A DNA stretch of 38,672 bases from positions 1 through 38,672 of the forward strand of contig DVDV01000195.1 in the NCBI GenBank assembly GCA_015296075.1, written 5' to 3'. The translations under genes were made by a program, and so were the position numbers. A model generated the notes under the pieces. It was not told the origin of the DNA, did no database searches, and worked only from the letters and a program-made list of their open reading frames with translations. This stretch comes from Leptolyngbyaceae cyanobacterium M33_DOE_097 (GTDB taxonomy: Bacteria; Cyanobacteriota; Cyanobacteriia; Leptolyngbyales; Leptolyngbyaceae). Shown piece by piece: positions 1-10,304 of this stretch. Within the stretch, counting starts at the first letter, position 1. Each line of letters starts with the position of its first letter.

Positions 1-24
1 GTTATGTGATTTGCTATACAAAAA

Positions 25-147
25 AATCACCTGGTCAGGTGAGAGGAGTGGATGAAGCCCTGTACCCCTTATCAGTCGTACTCTAGAGCATGTGTAGAGC
101 ATAAGCTGATCGGGGAGATGAATGGGGGCATTCACTCCCTTTTTTTT
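25..147 (+). ncRNA. Putative small RNA, tandem copy 1
   Basis: Seen: a -10-like TATACA (15-20) lies 4-5 nt upstream of the conserved block, which opens with a perfect inverted repeat (27-42, 7-bp arms, 2-nt loop). An A/G-rich single-stranded stretch follows (43-55), then a variable middle (63-80). The end is a textbook Rho-independent terminator: arms 113-117/135-139 and 119-124/129-134 with one bulged A, a GGGG loop and a T-run at 140-147. No open reading frame of note lies inside. The block recurs 144 bp downstream. I infer an independently transcribed RNA of about 120 nt. I do not recognise it as a named cyanobacterial sRNA (NsiR1, PsrR1 and Yfr2 were considered from memory only). A -35 box cannot be judged because the window begins here. 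Confidence 0.6.
113..147 (+). terminator. Rho-independent terminator of sRNA copy 1
   Basis: GC-rich stem of 11 bp with one bulge (113-124 with 129-139), GGGG loop and eight T residues directly after. The same hairpin, base for base, ends copy 2. Confidence 0.85.
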
Positions 148-168
148 GCGAAATTTACAATCCCAAAG

Positions 169-294
169 AATCACCTGGTCAGGTGAGAGGAGTGGATGAA
201 GCCCTGCATCCTGCTTCAGACGTATTCTAAAGCATGTGTAGAGCATAAGCTGATCGGGGAGATGAATGGGGGCATTCACTCCCTATTTTTTTTT
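169..294 (+). ncRNA. Putative small RNA, tandem copy 2
   Basis: Second copy of the unit at 25-147, offset by exactly 144 bp. It has its own -10-like TACAAT (156-161), the same 5' inverted repeat (171-186), the same A/G-rich stretch and the same terminator hairpin (257-283, T-run 284-294). Both ends are nearly identical to copy 1 while the middle (207-224) carries most of the differences, a pattern typical of duplicated sRNA genes whose ends are under selection. Its terminator T-run reaches the stop codon of the convergent yebC gene, so the two transcription units meet tail to tail. Function unknown. Confidence 0.6.
257..294 (+). terminator. Rho-independent terminator of sRNA copy 2
   Basis: Same 11-bp bulged stem as at 113-139, followed by a T-rich run (284-294) that overlaps the last codon of yebC on the other strand. 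Confidence 0.85.
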
Positions 295-1102
295 AGGCAA
301 CGCTAGCCGACATTAGTTCATCACTCATTTCAAAATTAGCAGTGACAGTCTGCACATCATCTAAGTCTTCGAGGGCGTCCATTAGCTTGAGCAGCGATCG
401 CGCCTGGTCGCTATCACTCACTTCTACCGTATTGTTGGGGATCCACCGAAGCTCCATTTGAGAAATTGGGTAACCGCGCTCTTTCAACGTGTTACTGAGG
501 GTTTCAAGGTTAGTTGGTTCTGTAAACGCTTCTGCAACAGGCCCCATTTCCGTTTCGTTTAATTCGTAAGTATCGGCACCACCCTCTAAAAAGGCTTCTA
601 GCAGCTCGTCCTCGTCAATTGTGGTCGATGCTTCGGTTCTGCGCTTGCGCCCGGTATCGGGGATCGTTAGCAGCACCTCAACAAACCCCTTTTGATCAAA
701 CATCCAGCCTACGCAACCCGTTTCACCCAGGTTGCCGCCGTTTTTGCTGAATGCCACGCGTAAGTCAGCCGCGGTACGGTTACGGTTGTCGGTGAGGGCT
801 TCGATCAACACAGCCACTCCACCCGGGCCATACCCCTCATAACGAATCGCTTCAAGACTATTTTCGTTGCCAAGCGTTCCTGCCCCTTTGGCGATCGCGC
901 GTTCTATATTCTCGTTGGGAATCCCAGCGGCTTTAGCCTTTTCGACTGCCGTTCTGAGTTGAAAGTTACTCTCTGGATCCGGCAAACCACTTCGAGCAGC
1001 CACAATAATCTCTCGCGAGATTTTAGTAAAAATTGCTCCTTTTTTGGCATCCACTCGCGCTTTTTGGCGCTTAATATTCGCCCATTTACTATGTCCAGCC
1101 AT
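293..1102 (-). CDS. yebC: YebC/PmpR family regulatory protein
   Basis: Full-length YebC-family protein (269 aa; family members are about 240-280). The N-terminus MAGHSKWANIKRQK is the family signature; the K/R-rich first domain (about 1-75) is followed by the two alpha/beta domains, with the conserved block RYEGYGPGGVAVL near residues 86-98 and TDNRNRTAADLR after it. Family members have been described as DNA-binding regulators, and more recently some have been linked to translation of stall-prone sequences; which applies here is not shown by the sequence. An acidic, lineage-specific insertion (around residues 150-170, RKRRTEASTTIDEDE) lies in the middle. The ATG is the natural start. The gene is transcribed toward the tandem small RNAs and diverges from the adhesin gene across a 235-bp gap. 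Confidence 0.93.
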   Translation of the reverse strand: MAGHSKWANIKRQKARVDAKKGAIFTKISREIIVAARSGLPDPESNFQLRTAVEKAKAAGIPNENIERAIAKGAGTLGNENSLEAIRYEGYGPGGVAVLIEALTDNRNRTAADLRVAFSKNGGNLGETGCVGWMFDQKGFVEVLLTIPDTGRKRRTEASTTIDEDELLEAFLEGGADTYELNETEMGPVAEAFTEPTNLETLSNTLKERGYPISQMELRWIPNNTVEVSDSDQARSLLKLMDALEDLDDVQTVTANFEMSDELMSASVA

Positions 1103-1337
1103 ACCTCAAATGCAAATCAAACTCGCATGTAACTACCTCAACCAATAGGATAGACAAAACTGGCAAACACGACGACAACCATTACATTGAGTCAATCAAA
1201 GTCCACGAGAAATAAGATCTGGCCCAAGAAAATCTAACGATTTATAAAAGGTTTGCGTATTTGAATTGTTTTTGCTTCCATCTAAGTAAATTTACGAGTA
1301 AGTTTGAATCACCGTTTCCTGTCAGCGTGATTCTGCT

Positions 1338-4300
1338 ATGAAATTTTCCCATTCTCGTTGGTTTGCATCAGAAGGTGCGTTAATCGTTACCGTTCTCTCG
1401 TTTACCAGCCCTGTGAGTGGGCAAATTGTGCCCGACCAGACCTTGCCAACCAATTCCCAGGTCAACGCCCCTGGTTGCACCAACTGCGTCATTGAGGGTG
1501 GCACGCTACGCGGCAATAACCTGTTCCATAGCTTTCAGCAGTTCTCGATTCCCACGGGGGGCAGCGCCTTCTTCAACAACCCGGCAGCGATCGAGAATAT
1601 TTTGACGCGCGTGACTGGTTCCTCGATCTCAAACATTGATGGGTTACTCAAAGCCAATGGAACCGCCAACTTTTTCTTGCTCAATCCTAACGGTGTGGTG
1701 TTTGGCCCCAATGCCCGTTTAGAACTGGGGGGTTCGTTCTTTGCCAGCACCGCCAATAGCTTTAAGTTCTCCGATGGCAGCGAATTTAGCGCGACCAATC
1801 CCCAAGCGCCCCCCCTGCTGAGCGTCAACATTACCCCTGGCTTGCAATACGGCAAACCCGTTGGCGATGTGCAAAATCAAGGCAATCTGCAAGTAAAAGC
1901 GGGGTCAAATTTGACCCTGTTTGGCAGCACCGTTCTCAACCAGGGTGGGCTGGTCGCTCCGGGTGGACGGGTGGAAGTGTTGGGCGATCGCGTGGCGTTG
2001 CTCGATACCGCTCGTGTGGATGTGTCGAGTCCATTTGGGGGCGGCACAGTCTTGATTGGGGGCGATTATCAAGGTAAAGGGGTTGTACCGAACGCGCAGC
2101 AAACGTTTGTAAGTCCAGGGGTGGCGATCGCGGCGGATGCAACCCAACAGGGCAAAGGCGGCACGATCATCGTCTGGGCCGACCAGACGACTCGGTTTTA
2201 TGGCAGTGCCTCAGCGAAAGGGAGTGGCATCGGCGGCGATGGTGGCTTAGTAGAAGTCAGCGGTAAGCAAAACCTCGCGTTTCAGGGACAGGTAGACACG
2301 TCTGCTGTGTTTGGCAAAACCGGGACGCTGCTACTCGACCCGACGAACATTACAATTACCAACGCGGCTCCCGCAGCTCCTCCTCCCGCCGCAGGCGATA
2401 GTTTCTGGTTAGCTGGAGAAGATGTAGGGGATCAAGTCATCTCACCCGCTGCAATTTCGACTTTACTGACATCCAACTTCTTGTACTTAGAAGCCGAGAA
2501 CGCAATTACGATCGCCTCTGATGTTGCTCTGAATAGCCCAAATAATTTCATCCTGCGTGCAGGCAATTCCATCACCAACACAAACAATGCCACCATTACG
2601 CAAACAGGTAGTGGCGGTATTTTCTTGCAAACAGCCGGAAGCCTCCTATCTGGAGGATCGTTTAATCCTGCTGGCGTGATTACGTTTACCGGGGGTGGGA
2701 TCACCAGTAACTCTGCAGGCGGTCAAGGGGGACTAATTTCGATCTCGACTGGCACTCTGACGCTACAAGGGGGCGCGAGGCTCTCGGTTGATAGTGGCGG
2801 TACTGGAAACCCTGGTTCGATTGAAGTATTTGCAGCCAATGCGGTGAATTTAATTGGGCCTGGCTCTGGCATCTTTGCCAATGTGCAAAATGCGAATACA
2901 ACACCGATCGCGATTACTGAAATCGGTGAAGCCGGACAAACGCTGGGTGATGCACAAAATGCAGCAGGGCAGACGATTACCACCATTTCAGGGAATGTTT
3001 CCAATACAAACGATGTAGACGTTTTTCAAATTACGTTATCGGGTAACCAGACGTTTTCGGCAACAACAGTTGGGGGAACAGCCTTTGATACTCAATTGTT
3101 CTTATTTGACAGTAGCGGCAGAGGTATCTATGCCGATGACCAAAGCGGCGGAGCCAATCAGGCGACCCTGCCCAGCAATAATCCGTTAACTCCCACTACA
3201 GCCGGAACCTACTACCTGGCAATTTCTGCCTGGGATAATGACCCTCAAAGTGTAGCAGGTCGAATCTTTGGAGCGGGTGATTTTTTAGTTGGGGCAACCG
3301 GAGAAGGTGCGAGTGCCCCACTCAATAGTTGGAATAATTCGGGCTTAGGGAGCAACGGAAATTACACCATTACCCTGACAGGGACAGGCGCAACAGCAAC
3401 GGCCCAGGCGGGCAATATTTTAGTTCAAACACCTTACCTGCAAGTCGCAAATGGCGCAAGAATTTCATCGAGCACTTTGGGAAGTGCGACAGGCGGGAAT
3501 GTCAGCATTCAGGCAGACCGAGTTGATCTGATCGGGGCTCAAAGTGGCATTTTGGCTGAAACGCAAGCCGCAGGCACCGCAGGCAACTTGACTTTCAACC
3601 CCTTTAACACACCGAATTTAGCTGTCAATTTTGCAAGTGGCGCAAGAATTTCTGCTGAAACATCGAACACTGGGCAGGGTGGCAATATTGCGATCGCGAC
3701 GCCTCAAGGTGGTTCTGTAACTCTCAGCGGCCAAGGAAACCTATCGGTGGATACAACGGGTGAAGGAAACGGTGGACTACTCAGCATCAGCACTGCCCAA
3801 CTGCGGGTTCAAGCGGGCACTCAAATTACAGCGAATACGCGAGGGGCTGGAGATGCGGGCATGATTGACATCACCGCTCAGAACGTCATTTTGACAGGGG
3901 CAAATACTCGCATCTCGGCTGACACGACCGATACGTTTTTGAATGGCAACCTCGCAGAAAATGGGGATGCGGGGCAATTGCTGGGTAATGCTCAAAGCTT
4001 CACGGGTCAAGTCGTCACGAGCATTTCAGGAGTTACTGATGGCACTAATGACGTTGATCTTTATCAAATCACCCTTGATGGGAGCCAACCTTTTTCGGCC
4101 AGCACCGTTGGCATTGTAGATACCCAACTTTTCTTGTTCAATTCGACAGGACAAGGAATCTACGCCGATGACCAGAGCGGTGCTAATAACCAAGCCGCTC
4201 TACCCGCCAACAACCTGGCACCCGGAAACTACTACCTGGCAGTGTCAGCCTGGAATAATGACCCTCAAAGTGCTGGAGGTAATATTTTTGCCCCCGGTGA

Positions 4301-7300
4301 TTTAGTTGTTGAACCTACAGGTCCGGGTGGCGCTTCTCCCCTAACTGGGTGGAACAACTCTGGTCTTGGTAGCAGTGGCAGCTACACAATCAACTTGACA
4401 GGCGTTGGTGATCCGCAGGGAAATACGGTCATCCCAGGCGGTAACGGTGGAACAATCAACTTGCGGACGGATACATTGGCGATCGCTGATGGCGCAAAAA
4501 TTTCATCTAACACAACGGGCAGTGGTCTCGGTGGTAGCGTCAATATTGAGGCCAATACCGTTAATCTTACGGGCAGCGACAGCCAAATTCTGGCTCAAAC
4601 CTCCTCGACAGGCGACGCAGGTTTTCTTACGTTACAGGCACAACGCGGTAGCACCAACTTAAACGTGACGCTTGGCAGTGGTACCGAAATTTCAGCCTCA
4701 ACTTCGGGTGCGGGGGCAGGAGGCGGTCTGCTCATCACAGCTCCAAACGAAGTCACCCTTCAAGGTCCAGGTTCCATTTCAGCCGATACAAGCTCATCAG
4801 GTATTGGTGGTTTTCTTTCCATTGATACCAGTATTTTGAATATTGCCAACGGTACTAAGATTTCAGCCGCCACTTCTGGTGCTGGACTGGGTGGGGACTT
4901 AGAAATCATTGCGCCAGAGGCTGTATCGATTAGTGGTCAGGCAATTCTCTCGGTTGAGACAACCAATGCTGGCGAGGGAGGTGATCTCCTCATCGCAACG
5001 GGTAACTTTCTTTTGCAACAAGGCTCTAGAATCTCGGCAGATACGCGTGGCAGTGGAGATGCAGGGTTTTTAACAATTGATGCAACTGGCTCTGCAGTCG
5101 TGAAAGGCAATTCTCAAATTAGTGGATCTGTTGGCAAAGGAGCAGCGGGAAATGGCAACTTAATTCAACTCACTGCCCAAAACTTAGAACTCAGTGATGG
5201 CGGACAGGTTCGAGCAGAGACAGAAGGATCTGGCAATGCTGGCACGATTGATGTGATTGTAGACAACGCAATCAGCATCATCGGAACCAACAGTGGCTTT
5301 TTTGCGACCACGCAAGACTATACGATTGACCCCAGCGGAGTGCCTGTGGCTGAGATAGGAGATGCCGGGCAATTGGCCGATGGAACAGCCCAAAACACAA
5401 CGAATTTAGGAGCGGGGCAATTTGTCACCCAAATTACGGGAAATCTCAGCGATGGCAATGATGTGGACGTTTATCAGATTGCCTTAACTGGAAATCAGGC
5501 TTTTTCAGCCATCACGAGCAGCAGCACAGGGCTTGATTCACAACTCTTTCTATTTAATGCCAATGGCACAGGAGTTTATGGAGATGACCAGAGCGGCGGC
5601 GGCGGTAACCAAGCGGCTCTCCCGGCTGGTAACCCGCTCACCCCAACGGCTGCTGGAACTTATTATCTGGCCATCTCTGGCTGGAATGTTGACCCTTCCA
5701 GTGCAGGTGGTGCCATCTTTGAACCGGGTGATTATTTAGTTGGGCCAAATGGGCCAGGAGGGGGCACTCAACCCTTAAGCCGCTGGGAAGGCCCGGTCAA
5801 CACTTCAGGTGGCAGCTATACCATTGACCTAACGGGTATTTTAGGTGCGCCTGCTCCCCAAAGAGGTGGTGAAGGCGGAGGTATTCAGATCCAAGCTAAA
5901 TCTGTGACTGTTAATCAGGGAAGCATCTCCGCAACTACTTCTGGGCAAGGGAATGCTGGGGATGTCACCTTGAACGTGAATGCCTTGACCCTAACTGGAA
6001 GCAATGACTCAGGTGCCCGTGTTTTAACCAGTTCAACTGGTTCTGGAAACGCAGGAGATATTACTGTTAAGGCTACCCAAGCAGTTACGCTGGACAACCT
6101 ATCCGGGCTGCGGGCGCAAGCAACCGGAACGGGTAATGCAGGCGACATTTCCATTACCACGCCTCTCCTGACATTGGACAACTCTGATATCACCGTTAGC
6201 AGTGTCGGGGTGCGCGCAGCCGGGAAACTTGATATTCAAGCAGGGCAGGTTGAGTTAAACAACCAATCGAAGCTCACCGCTACAACAGTCGGTGGTATTG
6301 GTCAGGGCATTAATTTGACGGGTTTAAACTCGCTTAATGTCAACAATAGCCTCATTTCAGCTTCAACGGTGAACGGTCAAGCAGGTGGGGTCGTGGTTGA
6401 AGCGACAGGAGGTTCGGTAACATTGAGTGGTTTACTCAGTGATGGTAGCCCTGGGGGAATTGCGATCGCGGCAACGGGGTCGGGTGATGCTGGCGAACTC
6501 ACCATTACCACCAGTCAACTCACCTTTGAAGATGGTGCGGGTGTGTCAGCAAACAACCAATCCAGCCTGGTTAGTAGTCAAATTAACCTCAACAGCTTGG
6601 ATACCTTCATTATTCGCAACACCCGCCTGACTGCCTCTACGCAAGATGGCGAAGCCGGAAACTTTCAAGTTAATGCCAAAAATTCAGTCTTTATCTCAGG
6701 CACTGCACCGAATGGTCAACCTGCCGGTATTTTTGTCGAAGCAACGGGCGCTGGCGAAGCGGGTTCACTTGCAATCAACACAAGCCAACTCACAGTGCAA
6801 CAAGGGGGGCAAGTTTCAGTCAGCAATACAGGCACAGGCATTGGTGGCGACCTAACCATAGATGCCAATGCGATTACGCTTAACAACGGTAAACTCACCG
6901 CTCAAACAATATCTGGTACGGGAGGCGACATCACACTCGGCTCAGCACAAAAGCCCCTGCAAACCCTGCAACTGTCAAATGGTAGTCAGGTTTCCGCTTC
7001 AACCGCCACTGGCACCCAGGGTGGTAGCGTTTCCGTGTTTGCGGCAAACTTTGTGTCGTTGAGTGGTAACAGCGCGATCGCGGCTGCAGCGACAGCAGGC
7101 GGTAATGCCGGAGATCTATTTATCCAAGCTCCTCAACTCAACTTAAACAACTCCAGGGCTTCGGTTAGCAGTACTGGTAATGGGCAAGCAGGTGAAATTG
7201 ATGTGAAGGCCCAAAGTATCAACCTAGAAAATGGTAGTCGCTTAGCAGCAACTACCGAAAATGGCTTGGGTGGCAACATTACCTTCGATGGTTTAGTGAA

Positions 7301-8321
7301 TCTACAGTTAGATAATGGAACAATCACCGCTTCAACTGAAAGTGGTAAGGCAGGAAATGTCACTATTGCTGCGGCCAATGAAGTTCGGTTAGAAAACGGG
7401 TCAGCAATTTCAGTTGCGGCGACTGAGGGCGGCACTGCTGGCACCCTCGGTATTATCACCCAACGATTCCGCGTTGAAGATTCACAAGTCAGCGTCAGTA
7501 GCCGCACCGGAATCGCGGGGGACTTAAACGTCGAAGCCGGGACGGTTTATCTCTATCAAGGACAATTAACAGCCCTCAACGGTCAAGGCAGTGGCGGCAA
7601 CATTAATCTCGATGTCGATGGGTTAGCTATCCAATTGAGAGCCGAAAGCTTGATTTCAGCCGAAGCGTTTGGCACTGCGAATGGTAGCAATATCAGTGTT
7701 CTAGTGCCAAACGGTTATCTCATTGCCTTTCCCTTTGAAAACAGCGATATTACGGCGGATGCTCAGGCAGGCAGTGGGGGCACGGTGCGAGTTGATGCAT
7801 TAGCGTTATTTGGCATCGAGTTTCGTCCCGCCCGCACACCCCTAAGCGACATCACCGCAAACTCTCAAACAGGGGCAGACGGCTCAGTTGAGGTGAACAC
7901 ATTGGGCATTGACCCGACCCGTGGCTTAGTCCCTCTCGCTACCGACCTATCAGACCCAACAAACCAGGTATCACAGGCATGTTCGGCCCAGCGGCAGACT
8001 GATAATCGCTTTGTTGTGACGGGTCGGGGAGGTCTGCCAGCCAGCCCTGAAGATGGTTTGACTGGGTTACAACCCCAAGTTGAGCTTTTAGCTCCTCTGC
8101 AAGGTGGCACCAACCAGACAGCTAGCCCTCAAAGTAATCAAAAGCCCCAGGCTGAGACCCAAATTGTCGAAGCTCAGGGCTGGGTACGCAACGCTGACGG
8201 TTCGATCGCCCTAATTGCACAATCTGCTAACACCTCACAGGGGCAGTGGCAACCAAACGCGGAATGCCAAATTCCAATCGGTGATCAGGGTCTAGATCAA
8301 CAAAACCACGCTGGACGTTAA
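1338..8321 (+). CDS. Two-partner-secretion exoprotein, filamentous haemagglutinin/S-layer type
   Basis: Very large exported protein (2327 aa). Seen: a signal peptide (about 1-28, ending SPVSG before QIVPD), then the TPS/haemagglutinin N-terminal domain (about 30-260) with the hallmark block [16 protein letters not shown] and a CxxC at 47-50. The body is a long Gly/Ser/Thr/Asn-rich beta-helix repeat (motifs such as GNAGDI and ISATT). Three pre-peptidase-C/DVUA0089-like modules of about 150 residues interrupt it near 530-685, 875-1025 and 1340-1500, each with NDVDVYQI, a DTQLFLFN-like strand, ADDQSG and YYLAIS. The C-terminal tail ([10 protein letters not shown], then AQGWV) is the cyanobacterial type. 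TpsA proteins are moved across the outer membrane by a TpsB (Omp85-like) partner, and none is present here. Likely role: surface adhesion or S-layer/sheath material (inference). A stable hairpin follows at 8429-8458. Confidence 0.92.
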   Translation: MKFSHSRWFASEGALIVTVLSFTSPVSGQIVPDQTLPTNSQVNAPGCTNCVIEGGTLRGNNLFHSFQQFSIPTGGSAFFNNPAAIENILTRVTGSSISNIDGLLKANGTANFFLLNPNGVVFGPNARLELGGSFFASTANSFKFSDGSEFSATNPQAPPLLSVNITPGLQYGKPVGDVQNQGNLQVKAGSNLTLFGSTVLNQGGLVAPGGRVEVLGDRVALLDTARVDVSSPFGGGTVLIGGDYQGKGVVPNAQQTFVSPGVAIAADATQQGKGGTIIVWADQTTRFYGSASAKGSGIGGDGGLVEVSGKQNLAFQGQVDTSAVFGKTGTLLLDPTNITITNAAPAAPPPAAGDSFWLAGEDVGDQVISPAAISTLLTSNFLYLEAENAITIASDVALNSPNNFILRAGNSITNTNNATITQTGSGGIFLQTAGSLLSGGSFNPAGVITFTGGGITSNSAGGQGGLISISTGTLTLQGGARLSVDSGGTGNPGSIEVFAANAVNLIGPGSGIFANVQNANTTPIAITEIGEAGQTLGDAQNAAGQTITTISGNVSNTNDVDVFQITLSGNQTFSATTVGGTAFDTQLFLFDSSGRGIYADDQSGGANQATLPSNNPLTPTTAGTYYLAISAWDNDPQSVAGRIFGAGDFLVGATGEGASAPLNSWNNSGLGSNGNYTITLTGTGATATAQAGNILVQTPYLQVANGARISSSTLGSATGGNVSIQADRVDLIGAQSGILAETQAAGTAGNLTFNPFNTPNLAVNFASGARISAETSNTGQGGNIAIATPQGGSVTLSGQGNLSVDTTGEGNGGLLSISTAQLRVQAGTQITANTRGAGDAGMIDITAQNVILTGANTRISADTTDTFLNGNLAENGDAGQLLGNAQSFTGQVVTSISGVTDGTNDVDLYQITLDGSQPFSASTVGIVDTQLFLFNSTGQGIYADDQSGANNQAALPANNLAPGNYYLAVSAWNNDPQSAGGNIFAPGDLVVEPTGPGGASPLTGWNNSGLGSSGSYTINLTGVGDPQGNTVIPGGNGGTINLRTDTLAIADGAKISSNTTGSGLGGSVNIEANTVNLTGSDSQILAQTSSTGDAGFLTLQAQRGSTNLNVTLGSGTEISASTSGAGAGGGLLITAPNEVTLQGPGSISADTSSSGIGGFLSIDTSILNIANGTKISAATSGAGLGGDLEIIAPEAVSISGQAILSVETTNAGEGGDLLIATGNFLLQQGSRISADTRGSGDAGFLTIDATGSAVVKGNSQISGSVGKGAAGNGNLIQLTAQNLELSDGGQVRAETEGSGNAGTIDVIVDNAISIIGTNSGFFATTQDYTIDPSGVPVAEIGDAGQLADGTAQNTTNLGAGQFVTQITGNLSDGNDVDVYQIALTGNQAFSAITSSSTGLDSQLFLFNANGTGVYGDDQSGGGGNQAALPAGNPLTPTAAGTYYLAISGWNVDPSSAGGAIFEPGDYLVGPNGPGGGTQPLSRWEGPVNTSGGSYTIDLTGILGAPAPQRGGEGGGIQIQAKSVTVNQGSISATTSGQGNAGDVTLNVNALTLTGSNDSGARVLTSSTGSGNAGDITVKATQAVTLDNLSGLRAQATGTGNAGDISITTPLLTLDNSDITVSSVGVRAAGKLDIQAGQVELNNQSKLTATTVGGIGQGINLTGLNSLNVNNSLISASTVNGQAGGVVVEATGGSVTLSGLLSDGSPGGIAIAATGSGDAGELTITTSQLTFEDGAGVSANNQSSLVSSQINLNSLDTFIIRNTRLTASTQDGEAGNFQVNAKNSVFISGTAPNGQPAGIFVEATGAGEAGSLAINTSQLTVQQGGQVSVSNTGTGIGGDLTIDANAITLNNGKLTAQTISGTGGDITLGSAQKPLQTLQLSNGSQVSASTATGTQGGSVSVFAANFVSLSGNSAIAAAATAGGNAGDLFIQAPQLNLNNSRASVSSTGNGQAGEIDVKAQSINLENGSRLAATTENGLGGNITFDGLVNLQLDNGTITASTESGKAGNVTIAAANEVRLENGSAISVAATEGGTAGTLGIITQRFRVEDSQVSVSSRTGIAGDLNVEAGTVYLYQGQLTALNGQGSGGNINLDVDGLAIQLRAESLISAEAFGTANGSNISVLVPNGYLIAFPFENSDITADAQAGSGGTVRVDALALFGIEFRPARTPLSDITANSQTGADGSVEVNTLGIDPTRGLVPLATDLSDPTNQVSQACSAQRQTDNRFVVTGRGGLPASPEDGLTGLQPQVELLAPLQGGTNQTASPQSNQKPQAETQIVEAQGWVRNADGSIALIAQSANTSQGQWQPNAECQIPIGDQGLDQQNHAGR

Positions 8322-8428
8322 GGCTTTTATGCAGTTATTTAATGGTGGAATTAAGTACTCATAAATAGTAGGAAATAAAGGTAATTCGACTTAGTTAATT
8401 AACTGTAATAAGCCTAATAAAAGATAAG

Positions 8429-8462
8429 AGGATTCAATTAATTTCTAAATTGAATCCTTTAT
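8429..8462 (+). terminator. Hairpin terminator after the adhesin gene
   Basis: Perfect 11-bp inverted repeat (8429-8439 with 8448-8458), an 8-nt loop, then TTATTTGT. It is AT-rich and has an imperfect T-run, so moderate strength. Confidence 0.55.
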
Positions 8463-8626
8463 TTGTCTCTAAACATATTCATCCACCAAAAACAAACTGA
8501 AGTCCTTTCTGCGGGGTGTACACAGGAGTAATTCAGCCTTGTATCAACATGCCAGATTTAGTCAAATAAGTACATTCAATAAGCGTTTAGTTCCATCTAT
8601 ATCAGGCGTTCAAATATTAATAAACT

Positions 8627-8669
8627 GATCGAATTGCTACATTTCTGGCCTTATTCTTCTGTGTAATTT
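8627..8669 (+). promoter_or_regulatory. Possible NtcA-type promoter of amt
   Basis: GAT-N8-TAC at 8627-8640 resembles the NtcA operator GTA-N8-TAC with a degenerate left half. A -10-like TAATTT starts 23 nt later (8664-8669), the spacing typical of NtcA-activated promoters. Cyanobacterial ammonium transporters are commonly NtcA targets (known). The weak left half-site makes this tentative. Confidence 0.25.
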
Positions 8670-8740
8670 TGGTAGGCATCAGTTGAGCATTCAATTTACT
8701 GAGCTTAGAAAGATGTCTTAATTCCGGAGAGTGGAAAGAC

Positions 8741-10171
8741 GTGAGTATTCGGATTCTTGCAGCGCTGGTCGCTGCTTTTGGTTTATCAATGGGTCTCTTT
8801 GTTGGAGAAGCGATCGCTCAGACCCCCGATCCCATGGCGGCTGCCGCTGCCGCGCAGACATCTGCTGACACGGCATTTATGCTGATTTGTTCTGCCTTTG
8901 TCTTATTAATGACGCCTGGTTTGGCGTTTTTCTACGGCGGTTTTGTGCGATCGCTCAACGTTCTTAATACGCTGATGATGAGCTTTGTTCTCATGCTTGT
9001 TGTCGGCGTCACCTGGATTCTGTGGGGATACAGCCTGGCCTTTGCACCTGGCAACTCATTTATTGGTGGGTTGCAGTGGCTCTTTCTCAACGGGGTTGGG
9101 CTAGAAACCACTGACTATCTCAAAGGCTCGCTGCCTGAAGCGATTGTTTCTTATGCGCCAACGATTCCCCACCAGGCTTTCATGGTTTACCAGGGGATGT
9201 TTGCAGTCATCACCCCGGCTTTAATCTCAGGGGCCATTGTGGCGCGGATGAAGTTCAAGGCTTACTTTTGGTTCATCTTGCTGTGGTCTACCTTTATTTA
9301 TACTCCACTGGCTCACATGGTGTGGGCCAAGGGCGGTTTGATGGGGCTTTACGGTGGTTTTGGGGCACTCGACTTTGCAGGTGGTACGGTCGTCCACATT
9401 AGCTCTGGGGTTTCGGCTCTGGTGGCGGCGATCATGCTGGGCAATCGCAAAAGTTATCCCAGTCATTTAACCGCGCCTCACAACGTCCCCTTCATCATGT
9501 TGGGGGCTGGTTTACTTTGGTTTGGTTGGTTTGGGTTTAATGCTGGCAGTGCCCTGGGTTCAGGTGGGTTAGCTACCGTTGCGTTTGTCGCGACCAATGC
9601 TGGCGCGGCGGGTGCTGGTCTTGTTTGGATTTTGATGGAATGGGTCTTGATGGGCAAGCCGACAGCAGTTGGCTTAGCAACAGGTGCGGTTGCAGGCTTA
9701 GTTGGTGTCACACCCGGTGCAGGTTTCGTGACGCCGATCGGTGCTCTCTTGATTGGTGGCATTACAGCCTTTTGTTGTTACTACGCGATTCGGATCAAAA
9801 ACAAGCTGGGCATCGATGACGCACTCGATACCTTCCCTGTTCACGGAGTTGGTGGAACAGTGGGGGCGATTTTAACGGGTCTTTTTGCTACTACTGAAGT
9901 GAACTCTGCAGGTGCAAATGGGCTGCTGTTCGGCAATCCCAGCCAGCTATTGAAACAGTTGGCCGCCGTGGCGATCGCCTATGTGATTGCTGGCGTTGGC
10001 ACTTTTGTATTGCTCAAAATTCTGCAAGCTGTGGTCGGGTTGCGCGTCTCACCAGATATTGAAGTTCAAGGGTTAGACCCAGCCGAGCATGATGAAATCG
10101 GCTACGGTGAACAGGGTTTATCAGAGTTAGCCCCCTCAGAATCAGATGTTGTTGTGTTAAGGGCGGAGTAA
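8741..10171 (+). CDS. amt: Ammonium transporter, Amt/Rh family
   Basis: 476-aa ammonium channel of the inner membrane. Seen: an N-terminal signal-like segment (1-26, ending AIAQ), then an Amt core with about 11 membrane helices. The signature around the first helix is TPGLAFFYGGFVR; the pore twin histidines are H219 (VVHISSG) and H368 (FPVHGVGG), the pair that conducts the deprotonated substrate in the family. The short cytosolic C-terminal tail contains DPAEHDEIGYGE, the region that in homologues contacts PII proteins. Start: GTG at 8741 with a GGAGA-type ribosome site about 10 nt upstream. No glnB lies in the window. The histidine kinase/response regulator pair follows on the same strand after a 133-bp gap containing an inverted repeat. 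Complete and intact. Confidence 0.95.
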   Translation: MSIRILAALVAAFGLSMGLFVGEAIAQTPDPMAAAAAAQTSADTAFMLICSAFVLLMTPGLAFFYGGFVRSLNVLNTLMMSFVLMLVVGVTWILWGYSLAFAPGNSFIGGLQWLFLNGVGLETTDYLKGSLPEAIVSYAPTIPHQAFMVYQGMFAVITPALISGAIVARMKFKAYFWFILLWSTFIYTPLAHMVWAKGGLMGLYGGFGALDFAGGTVVHISSGVSALVAAIMLGNRKSYPSHLTAPHNVPFIMLGAGLLWFGWFGFNAGSALGSGGLATVAFVATNAGAAGAGLVWILMEWVLMGKPTAVGLATGAVAGLVGVTPGAGFVTPIGALLIGGITAFCCYYAIRIKNKLGIDDALDTFPVHGVGGTVGAILTGLFATTEVNSAGANGLLFGNPSQLLKQLAAVAIAYVIAGVGTFVLLKILQAVVGLRVSPDIEVQGLDPAEHDEIGYGEQGLSELAPSESDVVVLRAE

Positions 10172-10229
10172 AAGTTGCTCGTGCAATAGGTTTTTGGAGA
10201 CATTTGTTACACACAACATGCCCCAAAAG

Positions 10230-10270
10230 TAGGAGTTAGAATAACAAATTAACCCGTCTTCTGACTCCTA
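10230..10270 (+). repeat. Inverted repeat between amt and the histidine kinase gene
   Basis: Arms 10230-10241 and 10259-10270 pair over 12 bp (one G-U) around a 17-nt loop. No T-run follows, so it may be an attenuator, operator or mRNA-stabilising hairpin rather than a simple terminator. It separates amt from the two-component genes. Confidence 0.6.
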
Positions 10271-10304
10271 TACCTATGGGCATCAGAAGCTCCTCAACAT
10301 TTCT

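Larger units (their letters stand above)
8322..8740. other. Intergenic region, adhesin to amt
   Basis: 419 bp, AT-rich, no convincing gene. It holds the adhesin terminator hairpin (8429-8458), an 8-bp palindrome GTGTACAC (8516-8523), and a possible NtcA-type promoter for the ammonium transporter (8627-8669). Confidence 0.6.

Noticed and set aside
1-297. Tandem repeats at the start as a CRISPR array
   Set aside because: Only two units of 144 bp with promoter- and terminator-like ends; no short repeat/spacer pattern and no cas gene.
1322-8113. Many 60-120 codon open frames on both strands inside the adhesin gene
   Set aside because: All lie in other frames of one long, repetitive coding region, with no ribosome sites or domain signals.
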